DNA of 64,000 bases, from positions 1 to 64,000 of the forward strand of contig JBAMJV010010658.1 of the NCBI GenBank assembly GCA_037951105.1. Reading direction: 5' to 3'. The position numbers and the translations under genes were made by a program. The notes under the pieces are model-generated. The model searched no databases, was not told the DNA's origin, and saw nothing but the letters and a program-made list of their open reading frames with translations. How positions within the stretch are numbered: the stretch's first letter is position 1; each line of letters begins with the position of its first letter. Origin of the DNA: Echinarachnius parma. Taxonomy: Eukaryota > Echinodermata > Echinoidea > Clypeasteroida > Echinarachniidae. Positions 1 to 13,300 of the stretch are shown piece by piece.

Positions 1-136
1 AACAAACAAAAACCCACACAAACACAAAGGAAATTCAGATATTAAAAATGCAAATGTGTAGAATATTTTGAATTCATTAGAAATCTTTATTCACAAATAC
101 TTTAGTGGTTGCAAAATGCTGCTTCTAGGAATTTGC

Positions 137-229
137 TTAACCCATTGAGGACTGGTCCCGAAATATTTCGGGCTTGAGTCTATGGAGAATGCGTGTTATA
201 CCAAAATCAATTTGTCCTCAACGGGTTAA
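137..229. mobile_element. 93-bp TTAACCCATT palindromic-ended MITE, copy 1
   Basis: TTAACCCATTGAGGACTGGT at the left and GTCCTCAACGGGTTAA at the right. Two more copies lie at 3097-3187 and 5109-5201. Confidence 0.75.
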
Positions 230-415
230 TATGATATTGTGATTTCATAATTTCCATTTCATGGTTACATATAACAGGACAAGACGAGCATACACATACC
301 TTGACAATAATAAAACAAAATGTATCAATATAAATCAAAATTTAACACCATTTTACCTGAAAATAAAAAATTGAAAACATTTTGGAACATTAACAAAAAT
401 AAGTTATCACAATAT

Positions 416-555
416 GGCCCCGTTGCAGAAAGAGTTGTAAAGTTGCAATAAATTGAAAGTCAGAAAATATGCACATTTGAACCAATCAGATTTGCACACT
501 TGCTGACTTGCAGTTAATTACAACTTTAAAATTAATTGCAAAACTGCAACGGCCC
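416..555. mobile_element. GGGCCCCGTTGCAGAAAG MITE, copy 1
   Basis: GGCCCCGTTGCAGAAAGAG at the left, GCAAAACTGCAACGGCCC at the right, AACCAATCAGATTTGCACA inside. Confidence 0.75.
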
Positions 556-2157
556 AGCTCCCATACCAAACATGTTATTAAGTATAATTAAACAGGTAAT
601 TGTCACTAAATCCTCTGTGGAAAAAAAATAGCTCATAACATTCAACGTAGCACGTAACACTTCATAAAAGTAATTAAAAATGTTTTCAAGCTTTTTACTC
701 TATTGAAATTAGTTCTCAGCTGTATAGTACAGTTGTATAGCATATTTCTCAGGATGAATACAAAGGTTAGTTGGTTGTTATTTGGTTTTTAAAGATGCGA
801 ACGATCAATTATGATTATTTTCATCTGTGACCTCCCTTTATCAGCGCCATAAACGCGGCCCTGGTTCGAAGCCGGGCAAATTAGTGTAAAGAGTGGAGCT
901 CTGACCTCTGTGCCAGAACTCCTCTTGGCAATTCATTCTTTCAGTACTACTTTACATAGGTCAATTGATGCATTTAAATTAAAATTAATAATCGCATAGT
1001 TGGGGCATAACAATCAAACATGCAATGCAATATAAATAAAGCTGTTCAAACAATTACTTTCCCAACTCATCCCAACTAAAGAAATATCGACATTATACAG
1101 TATGCTGTGTATTATACTAAATTTCTATACTATTTCTATTTCAATAATTGATATGATTTGGAATAATCTTTAACCTAAAGAGCATTTATATCTACATACA
1201 ACAATTCTACAAGAAATATACCTTCATTATACAAGACTTATTACACTCACTTTTTGTATCTAATTTTTACTGGATGTAAGAACAACGCCCGTATAAGATT
1301 AAGTTTTATTGTTAACCCAAATAACAGAATAACCTGCTTATAATTTATGTACAAAATGTTACAAGAGATACCAACATTATATGAGGTTTCATACACTTTT
1401 TTGTTTAAATCACATATTGGAGGACGCCTTTGAATGTTTAAACAGATAAATGGCGCCATACAAATGCTGTGGATCATCATCATCATCATCTACTAAATAG
1501 TGTTGGATGTAAGCACAATCCCTTTTTAAGATTCAGTTTCATCAATATTCTTATGATTTCTACGAAATGATGCAGTTTGCACTTATTAGAAAAGCATTGT
1601 CAACTCCATTTGTCACTGTTTTCATTACAAAGCTCTCACCAAAAGAGATACATTTTCAGATAAACAATTCACATACTTACAAATTGCACAATCCATTATC
1701 AAAAATATGTAGAATCTTTCCTTGTATTAATTTGATAAGCTTCACAGTACAAACCTAAGACCATTGAGTCTGCACATGCATGTTTACTCTTGGTAATATG
1801 TGGGTTACGACTTAATACATCAAGTAACCACAGTATGGTTGATCAATTAAGGGAATGAAAAGTTCTGGTGAATTAATCAAGAAACATCAGAACACTTTAT
1901 TTAAAAAGTTCTGGTCTAACTGAATTGTACAGGCTAAAACTATTACGCTTACAATGTGTGAATAGAAGAATATTAAATATCACATTTGGGGTTTATGTCT
2001 ATGGCCACAATGTTTATATTCAAATCCGACAAATATCTTTATTATTTCATAGTATAGGCAAAGCTTAGGCCTACAATTAAAGGGACTTAGTAACATTGTC
2101 CAAATCCTCAAAATCCAATCAGAATTATAGCGGTTCCCTCATACCTTGTTGTATTCG

Positions 2158-2724
2158 TATTAAAGGGCAATGAAACCCAAGCAAAATGTTGCTTTCATAG
2201 TCTTGAAGAGATTAAGAAGAATAATCTCTGAAAGTTAGAGCATAATCGGGTAGGAAACAAGAAAACTACGGCTCTTTGAAGATGTCCATTTATTCCTATG
2301 GGGAACTCAAATTGGCAACGCACTCTGATAAGTGTGTGGACAACTCCCCATATGTTTTGTACACAAATTTTCCCATTTTTACAGTTTTCTTCATAGTCAC
2401 ATTTTTCCATTCCCCCAACTCATGATATGTTATGTATAAAAGCATTCTACAAAACATATGTTGAACTCGAACGAAGGGTAAACATAAATTTTGAGAAAAT
2501 TGAACAAAACAGAAATTTTGTGTACAAAATATATGGGGACTTGTCCACAACTTTGCCAGAGTGCGTTGCCAATTTGAGTCACTCGAAGAAATACATGGCT
2601 CTTTTCAAAGAGCCATAGTTTTCTTATTTCTTGACCGATTGTGCTCAAATTTTCAGAGACTATTCATTACATTTAGTGTCTTATAGTGCATACAACAATT
2701 TGTCTGGATTTCATTGTCCTTTAA
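2158..2724. mobile_element. TTAAAGGGCAATG long foldback MITE
   Basis: TTAAAGGGCAATGAAACC at the left and GGATTTCATTGTCCTTTAA at the right, with long inverted arms (GGCTCTTTGAAGA / TCAAAGAGCC; AAATTGGCAACGCACTCTG / AGTGCGTTGCCAATTTGAG). Confidence 0.8.
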
Positions 2725-2844
2725 CAAAAAAAAGCATGGGACCGGTTTCGGTTTTTCAAATTTCCCTTTCGTTAAAAAGATATTTACGATTGAAGTGTTC
2801 AGATGTTAAACTATCCAATGGATCTTCGAAATCGTGTACAAAGT

Positions 2845-3060
2845 CAGTGCAATGAGTTAGTGAATATCACTTTGCATTTTTGCTCATTACTTGGCCATAT
2901 AACATCCATCTAACTTTTTCACACAATACCCAGTGGACATATCAGATAACAATATACATTGAATCAACCATTCATCACTTTTTGCATATGTCAACAAAGT
3001 TACTAGATCCCTTTAATTCTCAAACAAATACACATACATTAAATGCCAGTACAAATGCGT
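2845..3060. repeat. interspersed repeat shared with 59652-59820
   Basis: TCAGTGCAATGAGTT, ACTTTGC, TTGGCCATATA, TCCAT, CAGTGGACATA and ACTTTTTGC occur in the same order in both places, so they are two copies of an unclassified repeat. Confidence 0.65.
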
Positions 3061-3096
3061 AGTATTAATTTGCACAGTACTGATTTGCAAGAAATG

Positions 3097-3187
3097 AACC
3101 CATTCAGGACTGGTCCTGTAAATACTTGAGCTGATGTCTATGGAGAACACATGTTATAGCAAAATCAATCAGTCCTAAATGGGTTAA
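3097..3187. mobile_element. TTAACCCATT MITE, copy 2
   Basis: AACCCATTCAGGACTGGTC to AGTCCTAAATGGGTTAA. Same orientation and length as copy 1. Confidence 0.75.
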
Positions 3188-4149
3188 AATATGAATGCAC
3201 ATATCAACGAGTATGTTGGAAATCCTAAATCATTAATGATTTACCTTATCATATAATAATAAAAGCACCTTATTATATATCAAAGTTGTAAACTACATCT
3301 ATTTTTCAAATATAATTAGTCCTCTATCTGATGAACATCTAATCAAGTAGTGTGTTACACTTCTAGTAATAAATTAAATAGGATTTTTAGGTTAAATAAC
3401 ATTTATCAATTTAAACATGTATATTATTTTGAAGAATTTTGCACATGCACTTTTAAAAGTAAGATTGAATACACAAATATGTTTAAAATAAATATGTATT
3501 TAAAGAGCTATAGACTCGATTGTAATTTTCTTTTCATTCCAAATTGGGAAGTGAATTTCATTCATAGTGCAATATCCTTCATCTTTACGTTACAAACTTA
3601 TAGAAGAAAACAGAACATTTACTTTAATATGACGACACATACATAGTCTGAGACTACATTTAACAGAGATTTACACTAACAGGGATTAAAGGTTAATTAA
3701 TTACTTTTTATTTTACTAAACAGAAAACTATTTTGTTTTTTTATTGGACATCCATATGACATCTCAATTATGACGCCAAAGCGATATCCTGCCAATGACA
3801 GATTCCACCTATGGTAGATTAAGAGTCAGTAAATTACACTACATATTTAGTACAGAAAATATACATATTTTGGTACAATATATATATATATAATTGGTGA
3901 CAAAAATATAAACTCTGCACCAATAGATACATTCATAATGAAAAAGAGATTACTACAAAATACTCCTGCATAATGCTGTAATAGTCATATTGCAATACTA
4001 AATGCAGTCAAACTGATCAATAAAGACCACCTTGCGTATGTAGAGATATGTAGTTCAGTCAAACCTGTCTGGGTTGCCACTTTCTATAACAGTCCACCTG
4101 TCTATAGTGGCCACCATGAGGTGTTTTTTTTTTGTATTGTTTACTCTGC

Positions 4150-4600
4150 TTAAGCATCATCTTCTGTCTTTAATAGCCCCATGCAAGTGTCAAAGTGAGG
4201 TGGCATCACCTGGCCTTTGTAGGCAGGTAGTCTTTATATACAGGAGGTCATTATAATAGGTTTTAGCATCTCTTTCTAATTGAATATTTCAGCATAAACC
4301 CTCTGGCTTAGTGCCATGTGAGTGAGGTGGTACCACTTGGTCACTGTCGGCAGGTGGTCTTAACAGATTGACCGTATTTATCAATAATATTTAAATGATT
4401 TCCAACCTTACACACTGCCATGCCTAGGAGGTGGGACCACATGGTCTTTGTAAACAGGTGGTCTTTATAGTCAGTAGATCATTATAACAGGTCAGACTGC
4501 ATTTATTTATATGATTTGATATGTCCACACCTTACACACCGCCCTCTATCTTGTTGCCATGTTTGGAAGGCGGGACGACCTGACGGCAAGAGGGGCCTTT
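4150..4600 (-). repeat. tandem units overlapping the GNS terminal exon and 3'UTR
   Basis: The 3' end of the last exon (GTCCCGCC, then CATGGC, then GTGTGTAAGG) is echoed three times downstream at about 4400-4465, 4290-4365 and 4150-4210, each with a CCACCT core, CATGG and a following AT-rich stretch. Either these are decayed copies of the exon end plus 3'UTR, or exon and 3'UTR both touch a general repeat with the phrase GGTCTTTATAGACAGGTGG, which also occurs near 42240-42380. Confidence 0.4.
4502..4507 (-). promoter_or_regulatory. candidate GNS poly(A) signal
   Basis: AATAAA on the minus strand, 25 nt after the GNS stop. This is unusually close, so a later signal may be used instead. It is weak evidence in AT-rich DNA. 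Confidence 0.25.
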
Positions 4601-4720
4601 GCACATGCTCAGAAGAATCAGCTTCTCATTTTGTTGGGTGACAAACTTTGGGTCAAGCTTCCCCACAATGTTGGCGAGCTGGTGGGGGTCCGCCGTCATG
4701 TTGTAGAACTCCTGGAAGTT
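4532..4720 (-). CDS. GNS: GNS exon 12: C-terminus and stop
   Basis: A 189-nt terminal exon after GGTTCAG, coding [19 protein letters not shown], then KLDPKF, then [11 protein letters not shown], and ending in TAA at 4532-4534. It matches human EVYNLTADPDQITNIA and MLQSCSGPTCR. A possible poly(A) signal AATAAA lies just beyond the stop at 4502-4507. Confidence 0.9.
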   Translation of the reverse strand, partial: NFQEFYNMTADPHQLANIVGKLDPKFVTQQNEKLILLSMCKGPSCRQVVPPSKHGNKIEGGV

Positions 4721-7700
4721 CTGAACCAGGGAATGAAAGACAAGAGGAGGGGATTGTTATTCACCATTGATTCTATAGAGGGTGGTTTTGAGAGACTCAC
4801 TTACACAAATACAATACTAGAAAGTCTAGAAGCCCAACTAAATAAATCATATGACATTTTGGGATATGCCCCTAAGTTCGTTACAGGAGGAACAAAAATG
4901 TGTATAAATACATGCAAATGAGTTGTAACTTCATTTGTTTCACTTGATTAAAAAATGTAATTAAATTCAGGTTGCATTTGTGAGCACACAGTAAGAAAAA
5001 GAAGCAGCAGAATAGAGTGTGTAAATGCGCACTTCCTCTTGTGCTCCAGTCACATGAGATGGGCATGCAACTAAATGCGCTTTGAATGTTTCCATGGTGG
5101 CTATCTTATTAACCCATTCAGGACTGGTCCAGAAAATACTCGTGCTAGGGTCCAAGCAGAATACATGTTATAGTAAATTAAATCCGTCCTCAATGGGTTA
5201 ACATGCATTTTTTGCTGACATTGTATTGTATTTTGCTGTATTTGTTTAATTTTTGCCTCCTGTGTGGAACTTGTGGGCGTGGTCTTACTGTCCATGGTTA
5301 ACAGCATAGGATTCTTTTAGTTGGGCTTCTTGCTTTTTTAGTATTGTATTTTTATGGTAAGCACTTAGAAAAGTGTACTCTATCACGACAATGCAGTATT
5401 TTTTTACAAGCAGGAGTACTAGGTATTGCAGCCTAAATGAATGTCAGTGGAACGGCTTTAGACCAGGTACAAAAGGACACACATGACAACCCATTAAACT
5501 ATGGATCATTACAAAAACTACGGTGTTGAGTCAATCAAAAATATATTCTTTCTGATACGTGTAGAATTTGACTCTTCATTCTTTATCATATCAGATCATG
5601 AAAGTCAGGGTAGATGCAGTCTTCCCTGTAGATAAGTTGAGTATGAGAACTCACTGCTAATTTGTTCTTTAAAGGGGTAGTTTAGTTTTGGTAGAGAGGG
5701 TGCTACACATCACAATTTTTCTGTGAGGTAATGAAAAACTGAGTGTCGAATTTGAGAGAACATGCAATTTTAATGGCAGAATAAACTTTATTTGGTCAAA
5801 ATCGGTCCAGAAACGGCTGAAATATCAATAAATATATATGATCTTATAATTATTTGGGGCCCAAATAATTAGATGATTTTTAGAAAAAAAATTTAAAAAT
5901 GCATAAACTTTTTCAAAAGTTTTCAAAAGCGTTTTTAAAAAGTTGTTGATGATCTCTCTATTTAATCATGATTTCAATAAAACATCACATGCATAATTTT
6001 GTATGAAAAATGGTTAAAACCAATGCCTTTTTAGAGAGCGCCCTCTTGTGTTTTAATGGCTCTTTTTGAATGATAATGGACTTTTTACTTAGTCATTTGC
6101 AATTTTGTATACCTTTCTAGCATGGTGGAGTTATAACTATTAGTTTATAATGTTACTGTCCAGGTTTGGATACTAAAGTTCAGCCTTGCCAAAACTGTAC
6201 TACCCCTTTAACAGCGCTTTCTAAATGTTATTTATTTCAAATTTTACTATCATTAAAGCCAGGCACTACATTCATATTCAATCCATTTTTTACTCTGATA
6301 GTTGCTATAACACATCAAGAAATAAACCCCAAATCAAAAGTCTTCCCCTGTAGATTTTATCCTCGGCACAAATAACCATTTTTAGCTTGTTTCAAGTCAT
6401 CCAATTTATTCATATTTTTAAAAACTGAAACTATAGTTGAAAAAATATATTCATATAAAAAAAACTAACATAAAAATATGTCTATTGCACTATAAATTTT
6501 TGTTAAATCATGATGTTTTCTCTTCAAATGAAGTACCTTGTTATCCTAAAGTTACAGTAGGTGTAGTTCTCCCCTGTACATTTTATCCTGGGCACAATTA
6601 TCTATTGTTTAATTTGTTTCAAGTCATCTAATTTATTCATATCAATTTCCTCTTTTTGAAACTGTAGTTGAAATAATATTATGTTCATATACAAAAGCAC
6701 CAACATAAAAAATATGTATATTGCATTATAACATTGAAAACAAAATCACATATTTTTCTTTTCAAATGAAGTACCTCATCATCCTGAAAGTTACAGTAGA
6801 TGTAGTCCTCCCCTGTAGATAGTGTCCTAACACAGGAGTAGGTATTGTTCTTGGAATCTTCACACACACAGCTCGGAAAGCAAGACTAAGTCCAAGAAAC
6901 AGAGCTACGTTAAAGTTTCTCTCCAATGGAAAGGTCGATTGATTTGTTACCAATCACATTCAAAGTATGCTTCATTTTATTTTATGGAATAGGTGCAAAG
7001 GGTTGCAGTGAAGGAATATAACTGTTTGTGCATTTGTGTGTGAGCATGATTATGCATGAGAAGTGGGAAGGAATACATGCAAAGACCATGCAAGGTAAAT
7101 AAACAACAAATTTGTTAAAAAGCAATTTACAAAGAAACTCGGCAGGGTAGTAGATTCAGCATTGTGCACTGCAGCTCATTAACATGAATTAAACCATGAC
7201 TCAAATGGCGGGAGGTTATTTCCCACAATCACAATGTCTACAATTATGAAAATGTTTGCTTGAGCATTTTTTTCTTATTTTTTCTGGTGCGAGAGCCCTT
7301 TTTGCAAGAACATTTCACCTGAGGTCTGTTCAATATTCATGTTTGATCGCAAATAGAGACTAACCCTTTTATCTCAGCTTATCGATTTCCCTTTCTGTTC
7401 ATCCGTATTAAATAAACATCTCAAGCTTTGGAATTGTCACAAACAAAATCTAAATTGTTCTCTAATTTTCAAAAAGACTCCTGAGAGGTTTCTTTTTTAA
7501 CAATTTGAAATGATGTAACAGTTTTCAGAGCTGCAGTGCAGGCATTATCTATCTCTAACAATGCAGGGCTCGAAATTAGCACTTGTCTGCTGGCAACTGA
7601 TGATAATCATCAATGAATCGAACATTTTTCTTATCATTTTGTATTAGTTTAGGAACCAACAAATTTAGGGCCATAAACATAAAAAAGAATCATGATTTCA

Positions 7701-10292
7701 TCAATCCCACTTCAAAGTCATGATTGTATTAGTCCAGCCAGGATTAAGGTTAATTTCAAGCTGTGCATTACAAAGCGGTGCTATGCATTGTACCTCACTG
7801 TCACTGAATTCACAGTACATGCCATTGTTATCTGCCTGAATGCTACGTAGGCAGGTGTAGGTGTTGTTGCGACTGTCCTCACACACGCATGATGGCTGGC
7901 AGTTCTGAATAGCAAAGTGAGTGGGTGAAGTGTTTATAATATGATTAAATAAATGTGAATCATGCATTCACATAGATATGCCAGCAAATTAGAAATCAAA
8001 AGCCTTAAAACTAAGAATATAATTTCACCAGGAGCATAATATTCTTTCCAATGTTGGCCAGAAATATGTAAAGACTTATCGTTCCCTAGCTCATTTTTGC
8101 ATACTATTTTTGTCATATGATTATCTCCATTTTGGTATAACTGTATTTCTCATTTTAATTGAAACAAAGGTTTGAAGCTAAAAAAATGAATGGATAAATC
8201 TCTTATTTCCAAACTGTTCTAGTCAAATGTCAAATTTGTAGAAATATCTATCAAACTTGGATGTGCATGTTATAAGACAAGTAACTTATAACTTTAAATA
8301 CCCCCCTCCCCCAAAGAGTAACAATGATAAATTATGTACACCGACAGCCTTCATATCCCTAAGCATGCCATTCCCCCTTGTGTTCAATCAGAATCTCCTG
8401 TCTCTATGAGACTGACAAAGACAATTTGCCTTTGCTGCTAGATTGGCTGCTGAAATTTATCTAAGTAACGCCCTCCCCCCCCCCCCCAAAAAAAAAAAAA
8501 GAAAAAAAAGAAGACAATTTTGACGATGCAATGCTTACATCAAGAAATTCTGTATGTGGACAGCCTGTATAGCCTTGGGCACGCCACTCCCCCTGGTGTT
8601 CTATCAGAACCTCCTGTCTCCAAGGGACTGAGGAAGACCATTTGTCTTTGCTGCTAGCTTGGCTGGCTTTGGGGATCTGGCAAGCGTGAGGGGCGGATGA
8701 GCAGAGATAATGGTGAAGGGGGGGGCGGGAGGTAGACAATTGATGAAGAGGGAGGATAGGTTGAAAGTAAATGGATAGTGGGTAAGGTAATATACATAGA
8801 GAAAGGAGGGTAGAGAAGGAAGTTAGTAATTAGATGGTGAAACAAAAGAAGGGTAGATATCTTATTAAAGAGATAAAGAGAAGGAGGATAAATGATGAAT
8901 AGAGAGAGGGGGAAAGGTAGATACTCACAATGCAAGAAGAGTGGAGGAGAAGGTAGTAAATGATGAGGTATACAGGTAGTTAGTAAATAGAGTGTGGGGA
9001 AACAGTTGTAGAAATGAGAATGGACAGGAAATATGGGAATCGAACAGAGAAAAGGAAGAAAGTGAATACAGAGAAGGAAGATAGATGGACATGCATAGAA
9101 AAGAGATGGGGATGTAGATAGTGAATGGGTGAGGGGAAGGGAGGGAGACAGATGAATCATAGAAGGAGTGGGGCACACATGGATTAATATTCAGGCAAGC
9201 AGGGTATATTCAAGCATAGCAGGGTAGTTGTGAGGTTAGTAGAGGTGAATTGTTTTAGTGTGAAGATAGTGGTGTGGAGTAGCAGGGAGATATGAAGGAA
9301 GTTGAGGGAAGGGGAATGAAAAATAAATATAATGTGATCAGCCTGTGATGTGAGGACAGTCGAAACAACCTGCAATCCTCCCAAACCATTACCACACATG
9401 CCTTCACTGACTCTGCTAATAATCACACAGATACTGTATGAGAAGATGTGCAGCCGCATGAAGATATCACACAGTTATCAATAACACTGACATTTTGACT
9501 GTAATTCCATTTATTTACTAGTTTCCAGAAGTGAAGAACTCTTTCAGAACATCTACATTGTACATGCTAAATCATAAAATGGGAACAAGCGCAGATATAT
9601 AATGTACTTTTACAATAAATGACAAATGTCAGTTGAGGATTGTGTGCAGCAATGGTTTGGAAGGAGGGTCAACAGAGCGGGCCAAACAGGCACCATTCTT
9701 GACCGAAACAATAATAATATGAGGCTTTCATGACTGTTCAGGATTGTATGGAAATATATATATTCATAACATATAACTACAATCCCATCAGCCTGTAAAT
9801 CAACACAGAATGTAAAGGAAGAGCCATTTTATCACAAATGTGAACAATTCTTTTTAAATTTTATGCTGATTTGTAAAAATATTACATCAAAACAAATTCA
9901 TACATATAATGGTAAAATGAGCATGAATCCTTAATATATCACGATTATAACACAAATTTCCATTATTTGATACTCGCTTCGATTACATACATTGGTTCTA
10001 TATTGGACTAACTGTGAAAAATGATGTAGTATGCCATTTTGGTTCTTTAAGTTTTCAGGATTGATCACAGCACTATCTAACTCTTCCCTTCATTCTATGT
10101 TGACTCACAAAATAAATACAATATCTTTCTCCAAGACACAATACCTCTGAAAGTGGCTTATAATAATTTTGGAAGAATTGAAGAAATATTGTTTTTTAAG
10201 TGGATTTGGACATATTTTTTAAATTTCCAATTTTAATAGACAGATTAATTTTGAGTTTGTGTAAGCCAAAAAATATCACCAAAGTGAATTTG

Positions 10293-10333
<41 letters not shown>

Positions 10334-13300
10334 TTTTGAGCACTGTTGTGTGAATACATTGTGAACAAACAGCTCAATTAAAGGGGGAAAAATGCACATA
10401 TTTTGTGCCCTAAAATTGACCAGGGAAACAATATTCCACCGAGAGACAGCATATTTGTTTGTCTTTATGTTTTGTAAAACTGCAGGGATGATGTTTACAG
10501 GCTGCTTACAGAAGTATTGTGTCCTGGACAAGATTTAAGATGATTTTAATCTCAAGATGGCAGTCAAGTAACAACCCTTCATACTCCTTGAGTGTGGACA
10601 ACTCTGTTCCATTTGGAATGTAAGCTAAAATCATAATTGGAAAAGTCCCAGAAAACATGAATATTGGCCCAACTCATTGAATGGTTCTGACGGTAAACAT
10701 TTCAACTCTAATTATCATTCTTTTGTCAATTTCAAGGCAGTTCTTGTCAACCCTTTACCTTATAAGTTATCATATATTCTTTCACATTGTTGGGGATAAA
10801 GACGCATTTATTTGCATTTTTTTCTGTGGGGCGTTTCCCGATATTGCTATTTAAATTCAAACATGGTTCACGTTATCAGGTTATTATGCATGGAACAACT
10901 CTAGGGCTCTGAAATGGAGCTAAATAAATATGCAACAATGAAATGATAAGCACCATTTTAAAGCCCTAGAAATGGAACAGAGTTGGCAAACTGTGAGTAT
11001 GAGGGGTTATTGGTCCTGATAGAGTCGGCCATCTTGGATGTCTTACACATAACCCGATTGTGCCTTTACAGCCCACATTGTCGGTTGTATTGTACTCTCC
11101 AAAGTGTTCTATAAGTACACCACTCCTCCACGGAACCTTCGTACGATTTACAGGTTTCTATGGGGTAAAGAAATCAAAAGAAAAGTTTGTAAAGGTTTAC
11201 TTCAAGCAAGATAGAGTCAGCCATTTTTGATGTCTTACACATAATCCGGCTGAGCCAATAAAGCCCACATTGGCAGGTTTGATGTACCATTCCCTGTGAT
11301 GAGGAGTCATACATCATTCCAGAGCACTGGAGCTCTGATGTTACATTTTGAGAAGGTAGAAAATCAAAAGAAGGTTAAGAGGGATATACATGTATCTCAA
11401 TCAAGATAGTGTCAGCCACTTTGGATGTCTTATGCCAGGCCTGGTTTGCCATCACAGCTTACATTGCTATGTGTGTGGTACAATCTGATTGCAGGTGAGA
11501 GAATTCAGTGTGATACGATAAGTGAAGAAAAGACACAATACATCAGTCAGAAAATAAATTAAGGTCTTTCATTATAATTTTGCCATTTGCCCGTAAGAGT
11601 TGAATAAAAACATTCTTTAAAATACATCTCTCTTGAATTAAGTTGTTGTATATTTATTTAATTTAAAACACAAAAACAGGTTAAACAGCTGCATAAAATA
11701 GGCATGGTTTTATTGTTTCCTTTAAATCACCAAATAATTATTGTCTGTGAGTAGTTTGAAAAATTGATTTGAATTTCCTAATTCTAATTGCTAGCCAGAG
11801 CCTACAAGAAGAAATAATGGACAGATTTGAAATTGTTTATCAAAAAACAAGGTAATATTTGTCAAGATGGGATATTTTTAAAACAAAATATTTTCACTAA
11901 CCAGTTGAGGTATGAGTGACATTCCATCCACCTCTGAGGGAGCGCTTCCTGTTGCCATGTCAACGATGGTGGGCATGATGTCAATGTTTGCCGCAATGTT
12001 GTTGTTCGTTGACCCTGCTGGGATGCCCGGCCCTCTCACGATTAGCGGCACTCTGATGTCAAATTCGTAGAGTTGTCGCTTGTCATTAGGCAGGGAGAAC
12101 TGGCCTAAAAATCGAGTGAAATATGAGTGATAATAATGATTATTAACAGATTTATTGGAAGATAGTTCCTCCTCTTACAGAACTTGTATCATTTCAACAC
12201 AAGTAAATGGGCATTAGAGGCAGAAACTGTTAGTGAAAATTTTACTATTATTTTGGAAGTGTACACATTTTATTTTTAGAAATCAACTTCCCTGTAAACT
12301 CTTTCAAAAGAGAGGCCTCTCCCTAGCAAAAATGTTGCGTTTTATGACTGAACGTGTAACTTTTATATGGGAATGCCATTGTCAAGCATGCTGCCACACG
12401 TGTGCAGTAAAACAAAACAAAAGGATGATTGTTTTCTTTGGGGAATGCTTTTTGCCATCTGAAAAAGTAACAACGTCAAATATTATATATCAGAGGATGT
12501 TACAACTATGATAAGTTTAGCGTTTTCTACCAAGACGCGATTATGGCATGACCAAAATAATAATTTTCCATGCAATGGCTTAGTGCATCCGTTCTTGTTG
12601 TCATGCTGTGGGCATGTCTTGGTAAAGAATGCCATAAGTTCTCACCTAAGTGGAAGCCATTGTCCGAGGAGAAGATGATGTATGTTTTATCCAAGAGCTT
12701 CTTGCTATCCAGAAGAGTCACAACGTTCTTCACCATGTCATCCACGGACAACAGAGTCCTCCATCTGTGGGAGAGTGTGAAGAGAAAAAAAGGAGTCAGC
12801 AATAATCAAGAGCTCCACACTGACTTCTTTGTGCCAGTAAGACAAGTAAAATAATTTCTTCTCAATTTTGTGTGTCTTGAAATAAATATTTACTGTATTG
12901 TAGTGGTCATAAGGAAGAACATTTGACATGGTGTACCGTAAACCCTCTTCAACTACGCCAAATGCTTTTTTTTTTGCCTACTGTTACTGATAAGTGCATA
13001 ATTCATGTCACTATTAGGAGTATTACGTAGTGACAGGTGTTAGGAATTATGCATATATCAGTATAAACAAGTATCCTGCCTTTAGTTTCTCTTTATTTTA
13101 TCTTTGCAACAACGAGGAAGTCGACTACCAAGTACTTGAATACATTACGTCATAATGTAAATGTACAAAATCCTGTGAAGTACTGACCGTTTTCTGAAAG
13201 CATCGTCCAGATAGGTTATGGAGTCATTTGACATCGGGTTGGGGGCTTTTCTTATTAACCAGTGCTTGTCCTAGGAAAGGCAAACATTAGAGAAATTCAT

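Noticed and set aside
840-900. tRNA or SINE at GGTTCGAAGCCGGGC
   Set aside because: Only the B-box-like part is present; too little to support a feature.
4559-4921. 120-codon plus-strand frame
   Set aside because: It is antisense to GNS exon 12, whose minus-strand reading matches a known family.
8654-9178. 174-codon minus-strand frame
   Set aside because: Composition artefact of the purine-rich tract; no domain.
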